64,000 nucleotides of DNA from Thalassia testudinum (lineage: Eukaryota; Streptophyta; Magnoliopsida; Alismatales; Hydrocharitaceae): positions 20,032,501 through 20,096,500 of the forward strand of contig JAZHRO010000073.1 in NCBI GenBank assembly GCA_037157565.1, read 5' to 3'. A model generated the notes under the pieces. It searched no databases and was not told the origin of the DNA. It saw only the letters and a list, made by a program, of their open reading frames with translations. Positions 1 to 11,929 of the stretch are shown here, piece by piece; within the stretch, counting starts at the first letter, position 1; each line of letters starts with the position of its first letter. The translations under genes were made by a program, and so were the position numbers.

Positions 1-1
1 T

Positions 2-82
2 GTTAATTACCATTATGAACACCCCTATGATTCAGACTCTAGTTCTGACATATTCTGGGATGATATCAATCTACTCTCTTAG
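2..82 (+). pseudogene. Tail of acidic open reading frame of A0
   Basis: Reading from base 2 gives about 26 codons ending in TAG at 80-82. The peptide contains NYHYEHPYDSDSSSD, which matches NYHYEGPYDSNSESD in the acidic frame of element A (16313-16663). The start is outside the window. The family is not recognised; the similarity only shows that A0 and A carried the same acidic open frame upstream of their long 3' non-coding region. Confidence 0.55.
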
Positions 83-1281
83 GAATTTCCTGTTGAATTC
101 TAGAACATGATGGATTAGCAGAATCATTAGCAAGATCCTCACTCTGATTATCCTCTATTTTGTGCCCTCACTCTGCATTTTGCTATAGCTAGACTTTTTG
201 GAGTAGGGGTACATAATCAACTAGTTCGCATTTGTGGATCATTGATTCTGGGAGCACACAAACATATCTTTCTCTTGATCTTAACTAGCTCCTACACAAT
301 CACGAGGACATCTGATTGAGTTTTTGCCCAGTTGGAGGTGTTAAACTCAGCATCTGTAAATAGCAAACTTAGCACTTATACATATAGACATATCCTTTAT
401 ACATAGCACATTTCATTCTAGCATAGTATTCTGCATATTGTGATTACTATTGTAGTGTTGGCATGAGCTGAATGACAAGTTAGGAGCAGCTCCAGGTGAT
501 TTGTACCCACTTACACCCTATCTTATTTCATTTTCTCTTATTCATGAGTGAGGACATGCAAGAACTTAGGCATGGGGGGTAGTACATATAAACTGGAAAT
601 TTTCTGCCAACACCTGGGGGGAATAGATCATTTTATCAAGAGATTTTATTAGGGATTTATTCTTTAGTAGATTCTTGAACTTAAAATCCAATCTAATTTC
701 ACACTTGCATGTAGAATTTGCAATAGATCCAATGCGAAGATCGATAGACATCTCTAGTTTGTCGAGAAGAAGCATTGCTTCTTCTCTTGAACCCTTGGAT
801 AGTAATCAGTGAGTCAGGTGAACCATCTTCTAGTAGATCCACCAAAAACATGTGTGAGGTGAGAGTAGAGAGTCTGCTGGTGTTCTTAGACTAGTGTAAG
901 GAATCTTAAATTCTGGATAATTAGATAATGATATTCGGAGTTAGGCACAACTTTTGCTCTCAGTTCTTGCATACAAATTCTTTGAGAGAGTCCTTGCGAG
1001 AGCCACCAAATAAGGCAAATACATAGAGAGCAGGTTCTAATAAAACTAAGACTGAGGTAGATAGTCATGACTGCCCTTCATGAAATCCTTGGTTGAAGGA
1101 GGATACTGATATCAATGTCAGAAATACGTTGTCATTTCCATTCTCTTCCTAGTGTCGAGAATAGGCACTTCCACCAAATAAGCCACCCAAAGTCCTCTTG
1201 AACATCCCCAATCCCAAATAATGCCTCGTGAATAAAACTACGTATGCTATGTTGCATTGTGTTAGTAGATATGGCATTATA

Positions 1282-1710
1282 TTAGTATATAAAAAAGAAA
1301 AAAAAGAGAGAAGAAAAAAAAAGAAGAAAAAGAGAGAGAAAAAAGAAGAGAGAGAAAAAAAGAAGAAAAAAAAGAGAAAAGAAAAAAAAAATCTTGCCAT
1401 ATTGAGAAGTGTGAGTTATGTTAAGTACATTGAGGCAACACCTACTACCCTTACGATCCACCAAATACAGCCTTAACCTACTTTTCCATATTTCTGGCTG
1501 CCTGAATACAGATTGAGGGCTTCTGACTTAGTCATAGGATTATTAGAACTTAATTGAAGTGTAATGCCGTGAGAGATCACTAAATATATTCACAAATCTA
1601 GTGAGATGTGAGAGCAGGAAGAAAAAGAAAAGAAAAAGAAAAAAAAGAAAAAGAAAAGAAAAAGAAAGAGAGAGAGAGAGAGAAAAAGAGAGAAGAAAAA
1701 ATACAAAATA
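1282..1710 (+). repeat. Purine-rich low-complexity tracts in the 3' non-coding region of A0
   Basis: Two blocks, about 1289-1391 and 1617-1697, consist almost entirely of A and G (AAAGAGAGAAG-type sequence). Weaker counterparts occur in element A at about 30455-30495 and 30725-30775, so they are part of the element family. Long open frames on either strand here are products of composition and were not called as genes. Confidence 0.75.
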
Positions 1711-2131
1711 CTTAAGAGAGCATAGTTTCCAGCCTCTCTTGAAGTTGATTTATTTAATAATCTGGGAATCTAGATTCTGAAATACTGGTCTCTATATAGA
1801 ACCAAAGGAGAGTGAGTCACCAAATATAAATCCATTTAACTCAGACATCTTCTACCTAACCCAAAAAGCTGGGGCTAAAACTAAAGGATATTCTATGTCC
1901 CCGAGAGGAGGTTTGCCTATCCCAACAGAGTTTTACTAAGGGTCGAGTATGAGCTTTAGATGTGTGTTGATTTTTCACTTGGATCCATTGCATAGGATAT
2001 AACACTACACGTTCACGGTTATTTGGATTCTAAATTTCTGGATAAAAAAAAAAAATCTCTAGTTAAACTCTTGATAGAATGCATTTAGTCTTGCACTTGT
2101 TAGTGGCTAGCAAGATTTAGGCATGGGGGTA

Positions 2132-3860
2132 TGATTGTGCAGCAATCTTAGGTCCTAATCTACCTGAATTAAGGTAGAACCTAGCTTAATTTAGGCATTC
2201 TACGTGCATTCGCATCATACTTTGCATCATAGTTGATTTATTAGTTTTGTAAATAATAATGTCGTATTATGTTCTAATTGAGAGATATTAATAATTACAG
2301 GTAATTTGGGGTTGCAGATGATCGATCCAATCATACAGATTTTCTCAGAACTATGATGGGAGTCCAATGCTTCCAAGATTACATCGATCAAACATTCGTA
2401 GCATCCTATGAAATCTGCAAAAGAGCAAGAGCCAAGAGGCAAATAGGAGAAAATCTAGACCTCAGACGATAAATCCAACTGCACGGATGAATTCGTATCA
2501 ACGATCGCAGTCCAACGACATAAGAATCATCTCAATCAGAGGCCTACATCATCATTTGCAAAAGAGAGAAGATGGACGGCCACGTTGGTGCCATGTGGCA
2601 CCATCGCAACCCCCTTTCACACCGGCCCCAAATCCTGAAGGGGCCTCGCAGCACGTGTTGGGCCGTTGGATTGCCATCCAATGGCCATGAGTCACCCACG
2701 ACACTCACTTCGTCGCACTTCATCAAGATGATTAAGCCTCAGCCGCTGGATCTTCATCCAACGGCTGAGGGCAGCTGCACACGCAATGGCAACAGCAACA
2801 ACTTGGCCACATAGCATGTTGGCAAGCGCGCTCAACCAACAGTGCATGATGCGGGTTCAACTCACAATGTGCTCTTCGATTAGAGGTGGCAGCACGCGAA
2901 TGAAATCAACATGTTGGATCATCAATCAGTGGTGGGAGTGTGACCATGTGTTACCAGGAGAGGACTCAGACGACGATGCACTGGATCATGTGAGAACGAA
3001 CGCACGCGCACACATTTGAAATTCAAGAGGCGTGGGCGCGGCCCTTTTAAGCCGTCTGATCTCGCGATGGGAAAACTTATATCTGATGAACGCAGATCGA
3101 GCTCGTTTCACATGCATGTGGTTGATGAGGTGTGCATAGAAGAGGAAAGCGTGAGCGATGAGCGTCCGATCATGATCCAAGGGTAGCAAGTGCGACACGT
3201 GGCACCATCTGGTGCATCCCGCGCGTAGAAGGCATTTTGAAGGTTATTTTGAGACCAAATCTGAGATGTTGATCTCCCAATCGACGGATCTAATCACCAG
3301 AGGGTTGTTACACCATTTTGGGGGCTTAAATGCCCATCTTGCCCCTCATAAAAGCTATAAAAGAAGGCCTAAGGCCCCCCCAATGAAGGAAACTCTTCCA
3401 TCTTCCCCCAACTCCTCCAGACCCTCTTCAGTTCTTCAGATCTTCTTCTCTAACTCTCTCCGTCTCTTGCTCTTTTCCTCTAAGGCGCTCACCAAGTCAC
3501 CTTGGTGGACCATCGTTGCTCTCCCCAACCTCTCCAGAAGGCCACCACGGACCACCCGTGGTGCCCTTATTTTGCTAGATTAGATAGTGATATTCTAGTT
3601 TCTTTCTGCAATTACTCTTATTCTAGTATTACATATTCATAAATCTAGAATTATTTGATCAAACTCATGACTACATTCTCTTTATATATTATGATTATTA
3701 TCTAGTTAGTATTTAGATCCAAATCAGTTTTGAGATCAAAAACATTTTCTGTCTCCCTGAGTTCGACCGGGACTCACATCTCATAAATTTTATTTGCTTC
3801 GACGTACTTCGCACTATACTATAATTGATTGACTTTAAAACATGATTTACGCCTTGAACA
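2132..3860 (+). repeat. 3' LTR of A0
   Basis: The LTR begins TGATTGTGCAGC directly after the polypurine tract and ends ...CTTGAACA, with canonical TG...CA ends. It is collinear with the 3' LTR of A (31238-32808 plus 55662-55702): both hold paired ATCCAA hairpins, a CTATAAAA box and the GTTGATCTCCCAATCG stretch. At about 1729 bases it is slightly longer than the roughly 1612 bases of its relative. A pair of inverted repeats lies at 2661-2686 and 2737-2770 in the U3 part. Confidence 0.75.
3355..3363 (+). promoter_or_regulatory. LTR TATA box (A0)
   Basis: CTATAAAAG lies about 100 bases downstream of GATGTTGATCTCCCAATCG and just upstream of a C-rich leader. The same arrangement recurs at 4282 and 32414 in the LTRs of A, so it is the likely U3/R promoter of this family. 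Confidence 0.6.
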
Positions 3861-4720
3861 ACACGAAATTAGGCTATGCGATGGAGATCAAGCGACACGC
3901 GATGGACCATGTGGCACAATGTAGTGCGACCGATGTGGCGGTGCGGAAGACGCTCGATCCAACACCCAAACTAACGCCCCGTCACATGCAGGTTTTGAAG
4001 GTGATGCTATGTTCATTTTAAGCCATCCAATCATGAGATCGGACGACTGAAATTGAAGGCATGCATGTGCGCGAGGAGTGCGACCATTGCAGCAGATCGT
4101 GATCCAGCAGCTCGGAAGCTGCCACGTGACAGTATCTGAAGCTATCCGCACGTTTAAGGCATGTGGAAGGTTATTTTTAGGCACAATCTGAACCGTTGAT
4201 CTCCCAATCGATGGATCTGATTGCACCTAAGTTGTTGCATGGTTTTGGGGGCCTAAATACCTACTTTGCCCCTCATTAAAGCTATAAAAAGAGCCTAAGA
4301 GCCCCCAGTTGAGAGGCAACTCCCACTAGACACTTCTCCAGTCTCTCTCTCTCTACAACATCTCTCTAGTCTTCTTCTCGACGCTCTGGATTTGAAGTGC
4401 TGTCACACTTCACACAAGCATCCCTCAAGCAGTGTCGTCCCTCACCTATTCTTCTCTCTCTCTATTCTTTAGTATAGTTGTTTTAATTCCTTGTTTGAGA
4501 TCTATTTTCCATTAGCAATAAAAATATGATTTTCTGAATAGCCAATCTTTGTTTCTATGTTTCATTAGGTTAGATTAGTTAGTACAAGAAGCATTAAAAA
4601 TCATGTTTTGCCTCCCTACGAACAACTCGACACTTATCAAAATATTAATAAATTTATTTGTTTCTAGATGATTTGCAACTACAACAATACAAAATCTTTT
4701 AACTCATTTCGTGACGAATA
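3861..4720 (+). repeat. 5' LTR of A (right part only)
   Basis: The sequence starts within the LTR at ACACGAAATTAGG, matching 31996-32808 of the 3' LTR, and ends GACGAATA just before the primer site. The 3' LTR ends GATGAATA at 55702. Both therefore end in TA where A0 ends in CA, consistent with decay of the terminal CA. The left part of this LTR should lie upstream of A0, outside the window. Confidence 0.75.
4282..4290 (+). promoter_or_regulatory. LTR TATA box (5' LTR of A)
   Basis: CTATAAAAA is followed by GAGCCTAAGAGCCCCC. It is equivalent to 3355 in A0 and 32414 in the 3' LTR of A. Confidence 0.6.
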
Positions 4721-4722
4721 AG

Positions 4723-4741
4723 TTGGCACCGTTGCTGCGGA
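4723..4741 (+). other. Primer-binding site of A (tRNA-Asp type)
   Basis: TTGGCACCGTTGCTGCGGA lies two bases after the LTR end. It resembles the TGGCGCCGTTGCCGGGGA site known from Athila/Tat elements, which pairs with the 3' end of tRNA-Asp. It differs at a few positions, as expected for an old copy. It fixes the plus orientation of A. Confidence 0.8.
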
Positions 4742-6109
4742 GGCAATGAAAATTTTTAAAGCTTTTCTTCCTAGTGCTAATTTAAGATTTCTAACCTGCT
4801 TTATTTTTTATTTCGTGTGTGTAGGAATCACAGAAATCCAAGAAGAATCACAACAGGAAAAATTGCAGGTTTCTAATCTTAGGTAAGTATTTGTATCTTA
4901 GATTAGGTTAGATTTCCTTTCAAAAAAAAGTTAAAAAAAGAACTCTTGTTGGTTGGAATCAACAAAACCACCTCCTCTACTTTCGGGTTGAAATAAACTC
5001 TCATCTTAAAAATTCAATTCCCAAAATTTCACATGTCCAAAAATTCTAAAATACTTACTAAACGTGGGGTTTGAAGTCAGGAACAACATATTCAAATTTT
5101 ATGCCATTCTAAGTTTGTATAAAAATTTTAAAAATTCCCGAATTGAAATGATATCCAATATGTTGTTGCTCCTAATTTTTCGGATTTCAAAAAATCATAG
5201 GAATTTTTATACAAGTCTGATTTATCTGAAATTTGTTGCGTTGGATTCCTATGATAAAAAAATCTCAGAAAATTATGAGAAAAATATTTGGTGCACGTTT
5301 GATTGCATGACCATTCAGTCACCAACTGGGGGTTAAAACAGACTACAAAACACTTAGTACACTTTAAATCTGAAAAAAATAGCAAAAGTGTATAAATTCT
5401 TGAAAAAATATTTCTTGAGTGCCTAGTTGGTGGAGCAATAGGACCAATTGATTGCATTGTTTGGGTCACACCACTTTCCTAATTTTGGACTTAAAAGGAT
5501 CATCTTAGCACTATCTGCTTTTAGGATTTCACATTAAGGTAGAGCACACTTGCATTTCCATACTTAAAGGAAATCTATCAAATAATTGGAACTTGCAAAA
5601 CCTCTTGTGTACCTCATTAGAACCATTGTTTGAAGGTATTTACTCAAGTGAACCTTAAAACACAATTCTACAAGCAATTGAACCTTAAAATTCACTTCAT
5701 CATAAAAAATTGCTTGTGAACCCCTTACCTGTGCACTTTACACTTTGAAAATCAATTTTAAGGGCAACACCCCCCTAACGCTCATCATATTCCAAAAGCA
5801 CCTCAAGCCTAAGCCTAAAACTGAGTAGACGTGCCCTTTGTAGGACTAATCTTCTTGGTGACTTGAAATTAGATTGGACAAAGGTTAAGGCCTTATCTAC
5901 TTGTACCCACTAGTGATAAGAAAGGTCGGTGCAATAACCGTGTTAACCCTTAGTGGTGTTCCGCCATGCGGGGTGTCCTATGGGGTCCCACCCTTCTGGC
6001 CAGCTAAGTAATTCAAGGGTTGGCCTAACTTAGTCATGTTTTGGGGAGCCAAGATCAGGTCTCATTAGGGTTTACACTCCAAGGACTAGCTTGATTGCTT
6101 GCACTATGA
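4742..6109 (+). other. Leader of A between primer site and gag
   Basis: This AT-rich stretch has only short frames on both strands and no recognisable domain. It sits where the long untranslated leader of Athila elements is expected. I see no separate gene or repeat in it. Confidence 0.5.
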
Positions 6110-7339
6110 GTGTGGGTATTCTCGCATCTGTCTTCTCTCTCTTATCTACAGACATTCTTCTGGTGCATGCAAAGTAGATGTTCTCTAAATCCTGATTTGC
6201 TACCACCTTTAAAGAGAAATCTTAGGAGAAGACTTGATTGTCCAAGATATGAATCTAAACCTTCTTCAATGGCCAGTCACCATGAGAAAGATGAGGTTGA
6301 AGAGGAGAACAAAATCTGGATCCAATGGCTCTTTCACAGAGACAAATTGATAAGCAGGGCCGGCATCATGACAAGCAGAGGTAGGTCATAATGCAGGCCA
6401 TTACTCAACTCCAAAATGGAAGAGCTGACCAACCTCTAATGGACTTTTATAAACCTCCTAATGCCAAACCTTAACCTTTTGTCAGGGTACCTCAGGATGG
6501 GGATTATTTTGAACTTAAACCACAAATCACCAATATGATTCCCCACTTCCATGGCCACAATTCTAATGACCCTTTCCACCACCTTCCCATTTTCCTTAAA
6601 AGATAAAGCTACTCAATGGTTGAGGACTATTGGTAGACCAATCCTAACTTGGAAAGATTTAAGAAGCACATTTCTGAAAAAATTCTTTTCTGTAGGAAAA
6701 ACAAATGCTCATAGATGTGCCATTACAACCTTCAAGCAGAACCTTGAGAAACAATTGCATGAGGCTTGGGAAAGATTTAATGACTTAGGTAGGAAATACC
6801 CTCATCATGGGATTCCAAAATGGCACTTAGCCCATATTTTCTATTATGGGTTAAGTGATAATTTGAAGAATTTTGTTGATGCAGCATGCGGGGGCAATTT
6901 CCTAAGCAAAGATGCTGAGGGAGCCTTTCAATTTTTCAATAATATGAGTGAAAATTCTCTCAACAATGCCTCAATGTCCGCCTTCAACAGATCAAATCAA
7001 CCAAGGAGCAGAGTCTATGAAGTTAAGGATAATTCAAACTCGGTTGATGTAGAACTGATTGCACAACGATTGGATAAGGTGGAACTCATTGGAAAAAATG
7101 TAGAGTTTGGATAAGAAATTGGATAACCTTCTGAAGGGCGGGAATTCCTTAGGTACACATTCCAGAATAAGCCCTATGCCTACCCAAGGAACTTCTATGC
7201 TAACCTGCACCCAACTCCCCAATCCTTTAGGTCAAGAAGTAGTGCACAATATTAATGGCCTGACCATGGCTCCACCCATGAGCCAACACTACTTGGACCC
7301 ATCTCTTTCTGGGTACCAAGGAGGGACCTTGATGCCCTC
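6110..7339 (+). pseudogene. gag of A, N-terminal and central part (broken)
   Basis: Gag would package the element RNA in cytoplasmic particles. The frames cover an N-terminal segment (6110-6391), a shifted segment with YFELKPQITNM (about 6500-6560), and the retrotransposon gag core (6551-7114) with FSLKDKATQWL, FLKKFF, EAWERFNDLGRKYPHHGIP and AACGGNF. A roughly 30-residue stretch normally found between the ELKP motif and FSLKDKA is missing, and stops and frameshifts break the frame. The C-terminal part continues at 7107 and is interrupted by N at 7340. The motifs are those of plant Athila gag. Confidence 0.8.
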
Positions 7340-8775
7340 TGATGACGGTGGATTCGCACGCGTAAAGGATTGGAGTTTGGAAAACTTGTCGTCGTAGTTC
7401 AATTCGTGAGAAAATCCGTCGATCAGATAAAATTTGTAACCTAAACTCAAAAATTTAGTCCCAGGTCGAACACGGGGAGGTGAACATTTGGTTTTAAAAG
7501 ATACGCGTTTCTCTTTTATTTGTTTTTGTCGTTTTTGTCTTTTCTATTTTTTTTTGGTATTCTTAATAGGGCAAGAGATCAGGTCGATGAAATTTTATCT
7601 AGCCAATCTACTTTCAAAATATGAGAGAAAGAGAGAGAGAAACAATCGTATATTTTGAAACAAATGTTTTTTACAACTAGGAAAGCAGGAAATCTATACT
7701 ACGAAAGCAATAAAGATAGAGATAGGTGAGAGAAATCCCCCTCGACGGTTTCTTGGAGGATGACTCTCTCTGACATCGCCTGGAGGAAGGTGGTGAGGAG
7801 CAGGACGAATGAGGATGGAGCTGGAGGACGAAGGGCAGGGTAGGATGGCGTCGCAGCGAGGATCTAGTTCTTGAAGTAGGTGAGAAGACGGCCACAGGAT
7901 GCTCCACGAATGGGGTGAGGGGAGGGAAAAATATTTGGTTTTTTACTCTAGAGGAGCATCCCGGGCTTGGGACAAGCTCTCTCTAGAGCCTTGGAGGTGG
8001 TGAGAGGAAGAAAGGAAGAGATGAAGAAAAATGGGAGGGGTAGATGTCCTTTTATGGTGGAGGAAAGAATCAAATTCGTAAACAGGACATTTAGTGACGG
8101 TCATAAACGTCGCTGAAGACAGGCCACGCGCCCACCAATCGCTGCGATGGCGCGCGCTCCACGTGCCAGTGTAGTGCGCACACGTGCGTTACGTTGCTGC
8201 CGCTGCCTCCGCGCACGCCCATTGCACTGCTTCATGTGCGTGCCTTCTCATGCACCCGCACTGATATGTGCGTGCAGTGGTGCGTGCGTGTGCATGGGCA
8301 GCCTGGGTTGGGCCACGTGGCACAATCTGGGCCGTCCATCTTCTTTTCGTTGTAGGGGCAGCACAGAGGTCGGATTGAGTCAATTTTTGCGCTGTGGGGT
8401 TGCGATCATCGACCCGAATCCATCCGCGTGATCGGATTTGTTGTTTGAAGCTCCAAATTATGTCACCTAGTCCCTTAGCTGTTGATCTTTCTCAGAGTGA
8501 ATATGGTGCTACGGGACTCCGATCAAGGTGATTTCAGAGGCGTTGGACTCCAATCGTCGTCTTGATCAAATTCGTATGGTCAGATTGTCAATCCGAGGCT
8601 TCGAAATAAATCTCTTCTCCTAACCACAAAAGGGATGCAATTAACCTAAAATATACACAACTACTCTAAATTCAGAATAATGCATGTTATGCAATATTTA
8701 TAATATAGAATGTAAATCTAAGCCTAGGAACATGCATAAATAGGCATTTTAACCTAAATGGATGTGTCTACATCA
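7340..8775 (-). repeat. 3' LTR of N
   Basis: It is the left LTR on the plus strand, beginning TGATGACGGTGGATTCGCACG and ending GTGTCTACATCA. It contains a TCTCTCTAGAGCC stretch, a GCCACGTGGC palindrome at 8312-8321 and a promoter-like CCATAAAAGGAC on the minus strand near 8050. It is related to the LTRs of B, C and D. Confidence 0.9.
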
Positions 8776-10300
8776 TACCCTGATGCCTATCTTTTGCTAG
8801 TCCCTAGTAAAATAAAACTACATGCTATGTATAAAAATATAATTAGTACTCGATTGCTTAGGCCTAAGTCATTTATTAACAGTAGAAAATTTAAACTAAT
8901 GTTCTAAACTACGAAAACTCAACAGTACCTAGGTGTCTGCCAAAATGCAGATCGCCAAAGACCTCACCTTATTTGAAAAGGAAAGATACATTTTTTTATT
9001 TTTCTATTTTTCTAATTTTTTTGACTTTTGGAGTTTAAGAGTTTCGGGATAACCTTTTATGGCTACCCGACCCGCCCAAGACTCGAAAAGGACTTTAAGT
9101 GCTAAGCATCTTGTGAAAGGGTGATAGACTCACTAGGCAGCCGTTAAAATAGACTTTAGGTTTCTATGACCCTAGGTGACCTTAAAGATTTTTGCCTAAA
9201 GGTTTATCTTTTCAAACGATAGCTTTCTCCCTACTTTATTTTTTATGGGGTCAACACAAGGGCGAACCTAGTGTATATCTCCCCAGTTTATTCTACTTCA
9301 CTTCTTCTCTAAGTGTTTTGGGAATTATTGTGCATTTTTGTGAGCTGGGCTCTGGACAACCAGCCAATAGGCTGTTACCCACGGTAACTTGCCAGCCATA
9401 CTCATGCGGTGAAGTGTGATTTATTTATTTATTTATTTATTATTTTCTCCTTTTTCTTTTTTTTTCTTTTTATTCTAAATATTTCTTTATTTCTCTTTTT
9501 TTTCTTCTAAGTAGGTGGCTTTCCTGATCTAAGATTTACCTAAATGTATCAGGAAGAGAATGGTCGTGTGGCTAGGTTATGGACAACCGGTCGATGAGTG
9601 GTTACCACAGACAACTTGTCAGCCATACCACCCTAGACGGTTCATTAGCTACCCAATTTCCAAAGAAACTGTCAAAAAGTGAGTCAGTGGAAACAGTGTA
9701 TAGATGCTTAAACTTAAAATCCCCTCAAATCAGAGGGTGGGTTGATAAGTCGTGTACTTATCATCCCAATTTATTCACCAAATTAAAGTAAAATTACTTG
9801 GCGAGGACTCGATACTAAGTCCACATTCGAGTGGGCACCCGAGTTAATTAAGCTCGAAGACTTGAAGAGTCTAAGTGTTCAGGTCCAATCGTATCGTTTC
9901 CTAAAGTTAATAACTTCTAAAAGCCTAAGTTCTCTTCCCCTAATTCTATTTTTTTATTTTTTTTATCTTTTTGAATTTTCAATTTTTTTTAAGAAAATAA
10001 AAGAAATTCTATAGAGCTAACGAAATAATTTTAGGATTAAGTATCCACCCCCCCATGCCTAAATGATGCAATGTCCTCATTATAAAAACAAAGACATGAA
10101 AAGGTTGGAATAGCAGAATATCACCTGAATTTCTTGATAATCCGGTCAGCTCCACAACGAATGTGGAATATACACACGTGCTAAATTTATTGCCTTCAGC
10201 TAGGCATAAAATACAAACGAAGAAGAAATTAAGAATTCACAAGTGCAGGTCAGAATCAAAATAAAATATTGATCACAGGACCTGCAGAAGGTGTCCACAA
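8776..10300 (-). other. 3' non-coding region and polypurine tract of N
   Basis: On the minus strand a GACTAGCAAAAGATAGGCATC stretch abuts the LTR as polypurine tract. The rest is collinear with 37287-38700 in C and 47452-48413 plus 50775-51300 in B, including TGTCTGCCAAAATGCAG and GGTGGGTTGATAAGTCG. No gene is seen. The shared tail links the non-autonomous copies N and B with the pol-bearing C. Confidence 0.7.
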
Positions 10301-11914
10301 ATGTGGTCCAGACTATGGTGCAAACTCATGCCCTAGGGTCAAGTGGTTCTCAGGTTCTGGGTGAAAATCACCCAAAATCGAAGATTGTTGAGCTTGCGGG
10401 GCCGGGCCTGCGGTTTTTGTAGTATGCAACCCAAGACCAAAGTGTCGGACAATGTGTAGAGATGGTTCAATAGGTTCGGATGTCCTTTTAGATTTCAACT
10501 CAAAAAGGTAATCAATGATTCTGAGCTTGGGTTGCATCTCAAAGATATCATAAGGGTCCTAGTAAAAAGTTGGTGGTCATAGGTCAATAGGAACCCTTAG
10601 ATCCAAAATTGTGTTTCCCTCTGAGTTAGCCTTTCAGATTTTCATTGCCAAATTCCTATCCTCTAGAATTAATATTTTCGAAACCTCCAAATCACTGTAC
10701 ACCCCATCTAAAGTACCCAAGTCCAACATTTGTGGTTGAATCATGATTAACTTGGGTACAATGATTTCCAAATCAAAATCAATCCCATTGGGGTGTGGTT
10801 GAGGAATGGGGCTACTGATTGAATCTTCTAGTAAATGAGGATTTGAATCCTCCAAGTTAGCCCCAACAGAATCCAAATCTTCAATGAACAGGTTATCAAA
10901 TGATTCGTCATGCTCCTTGAGCCCGTTTGTCTCACTAAAATCATCTTCCTTATGCTTAAGTGAGACTTCACTAAGAGATTCTTCACCCTCAGAGTCAAAG
11001 CATTCTTGATCTACATTTATATATGTCTCAAAATCATATGTCATTTCATGATCCAAGGAGACATATGTTTCTTCATTCCCTGGCTCGGGGATCTCAGGTG
11101 AAACAATCGGATCATCTTGAATTTGTTGCTCTAGACCAACCTGGTCATCTCCGATCTCAGAACATGTATCCCCCCCGACAAGCACCTGAGCAGGTTCAGA
11201 CATTGGTTCTCCTTAAAGGGGTTCATCCTGGGAATCATCACAAGATTGGACTAAGGAAACCACGAATTTCATCCTCAACCTCGACAATTTCCCAAGTAGA
11301 AACTCACTCAGGTCCCTATCCCTAACATGTTGGAGCAAATCCAATAAAGAGCTATTCAGCTCATCAATCATTTTTATCATAGGCTCCAATGCTTTAGTGC
11401 ATGGTGTTGGCTGAGCCTCTAAAGATTGGATGGTATTCCTCAAGTTAGCCAACACCTTGTCTTGGACCTGGTTTACCTAAACCGAATGGTTCGGTTCATG
11501 GTTGGGTGGGTTTGGGTTCATTCTATGGGAGTCAAGATATTGAGGTTCTTGGGTTCCTCCTTGATAGTAGGTTGTCTCGGGTTGTTCAAAGAATGGTGGT
11601 GACCTATATTCAGTGGAATACTGGGGAGGGTAGGTGTTATAGTCAACATATCCTTCTTGATTGTAGATCGGGTTAGGTTGATCATCAAAGGGTGGAGATC
11701 TATAATCATTGTAGCTCTGGGAAGGATAGTAATCATAGTCTTGTTGTCTAGGGTTAGGCCCTGGATACTGAGGTTCGGATTCATATCCCCAATCAAAGTT
11801 GTCTTGGCTAGGACATTGGTAGTCATAAGTCAAGTCGGGATAGTAATCATCTTGGGGATAAGTGTTGGTAGGAGGGTAGGATGAGAAATGCCTGTAAGAT
11901 GTGGAAGGATACAT
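10290..11914 (-). pseudogene. Unidentified Tyr/Pro-rich then acidic frame of N
   Basis: Frames at 11914-11477, 11455-11213, 11203-10634 and 10537-10313 follow one another on the minus strand. The N-terminal part has repeated YPP, DYYPSQSYNDYRSPP and QPETTYYQGG segments. A central part reads LANLRNTIQSLEAQPTPC and LLGKLSRLRMKF. The rest is strongly acidic (EEESLSEVSL, DDFSETN). The family is not recognised. B carries a clearly homologous frame (52973-51513) in which the stop after NHEPNHSV is read as Gln, so the ancestor was probably one protein of about 550-600 residues. It occupies the place of gag-pol. Confidence 0.65.
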
Positions 11915-11929
11915 GGTAGAATAGGAGGG

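Larger units (their letters stand above)
1..3860 (+). mobile_element. A0: 3' end of an Athila-like LTR retrotransposon, nested in element A
   Basis: The stretch 1-2131 is collinear with the 3' part of element A: 1-190 matches about 16490-16680, 540-1110 matches about 22090-22610, and 1140-2131 matches about 30290-31237. A polypurine tract (GGCATGGGGG, 2120-2129) comes immediately before an LTR start at 2132, as it does at 31226 in A. The LTR runs to a CA at 3860. After 3860 the sequence resumes in the middle of a related LTR (3861-4720). This is best read as A0 having inserted into the 5' LTR of A. The 5' half of A0 and the left target duplication lie outside the window; the expected right duplication would be ACACG at 3861-3865. 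Confidence 0.75.

Noticed and set aside
1149..1476. Phe/Leu-rich and Lys/Glu-rich frames around 1290-1390
   Set aside because: They translate the purine-rich low-complexity tract of A0 on either strand.
2132..4720. A single 2.6-kb LTR with an internal promoter duplication
   Set aside because: The end at 3860 matches the LTR terminus, and 3861 onward matches the middle of the sister LTR, so a nested insertion explains it better.
4723..4741. A tRNA gene fragment
   Set aside because: The match is only to the 3' end of tRNA-Asp and lies at the LTR edge, so it is a primer-binding site.
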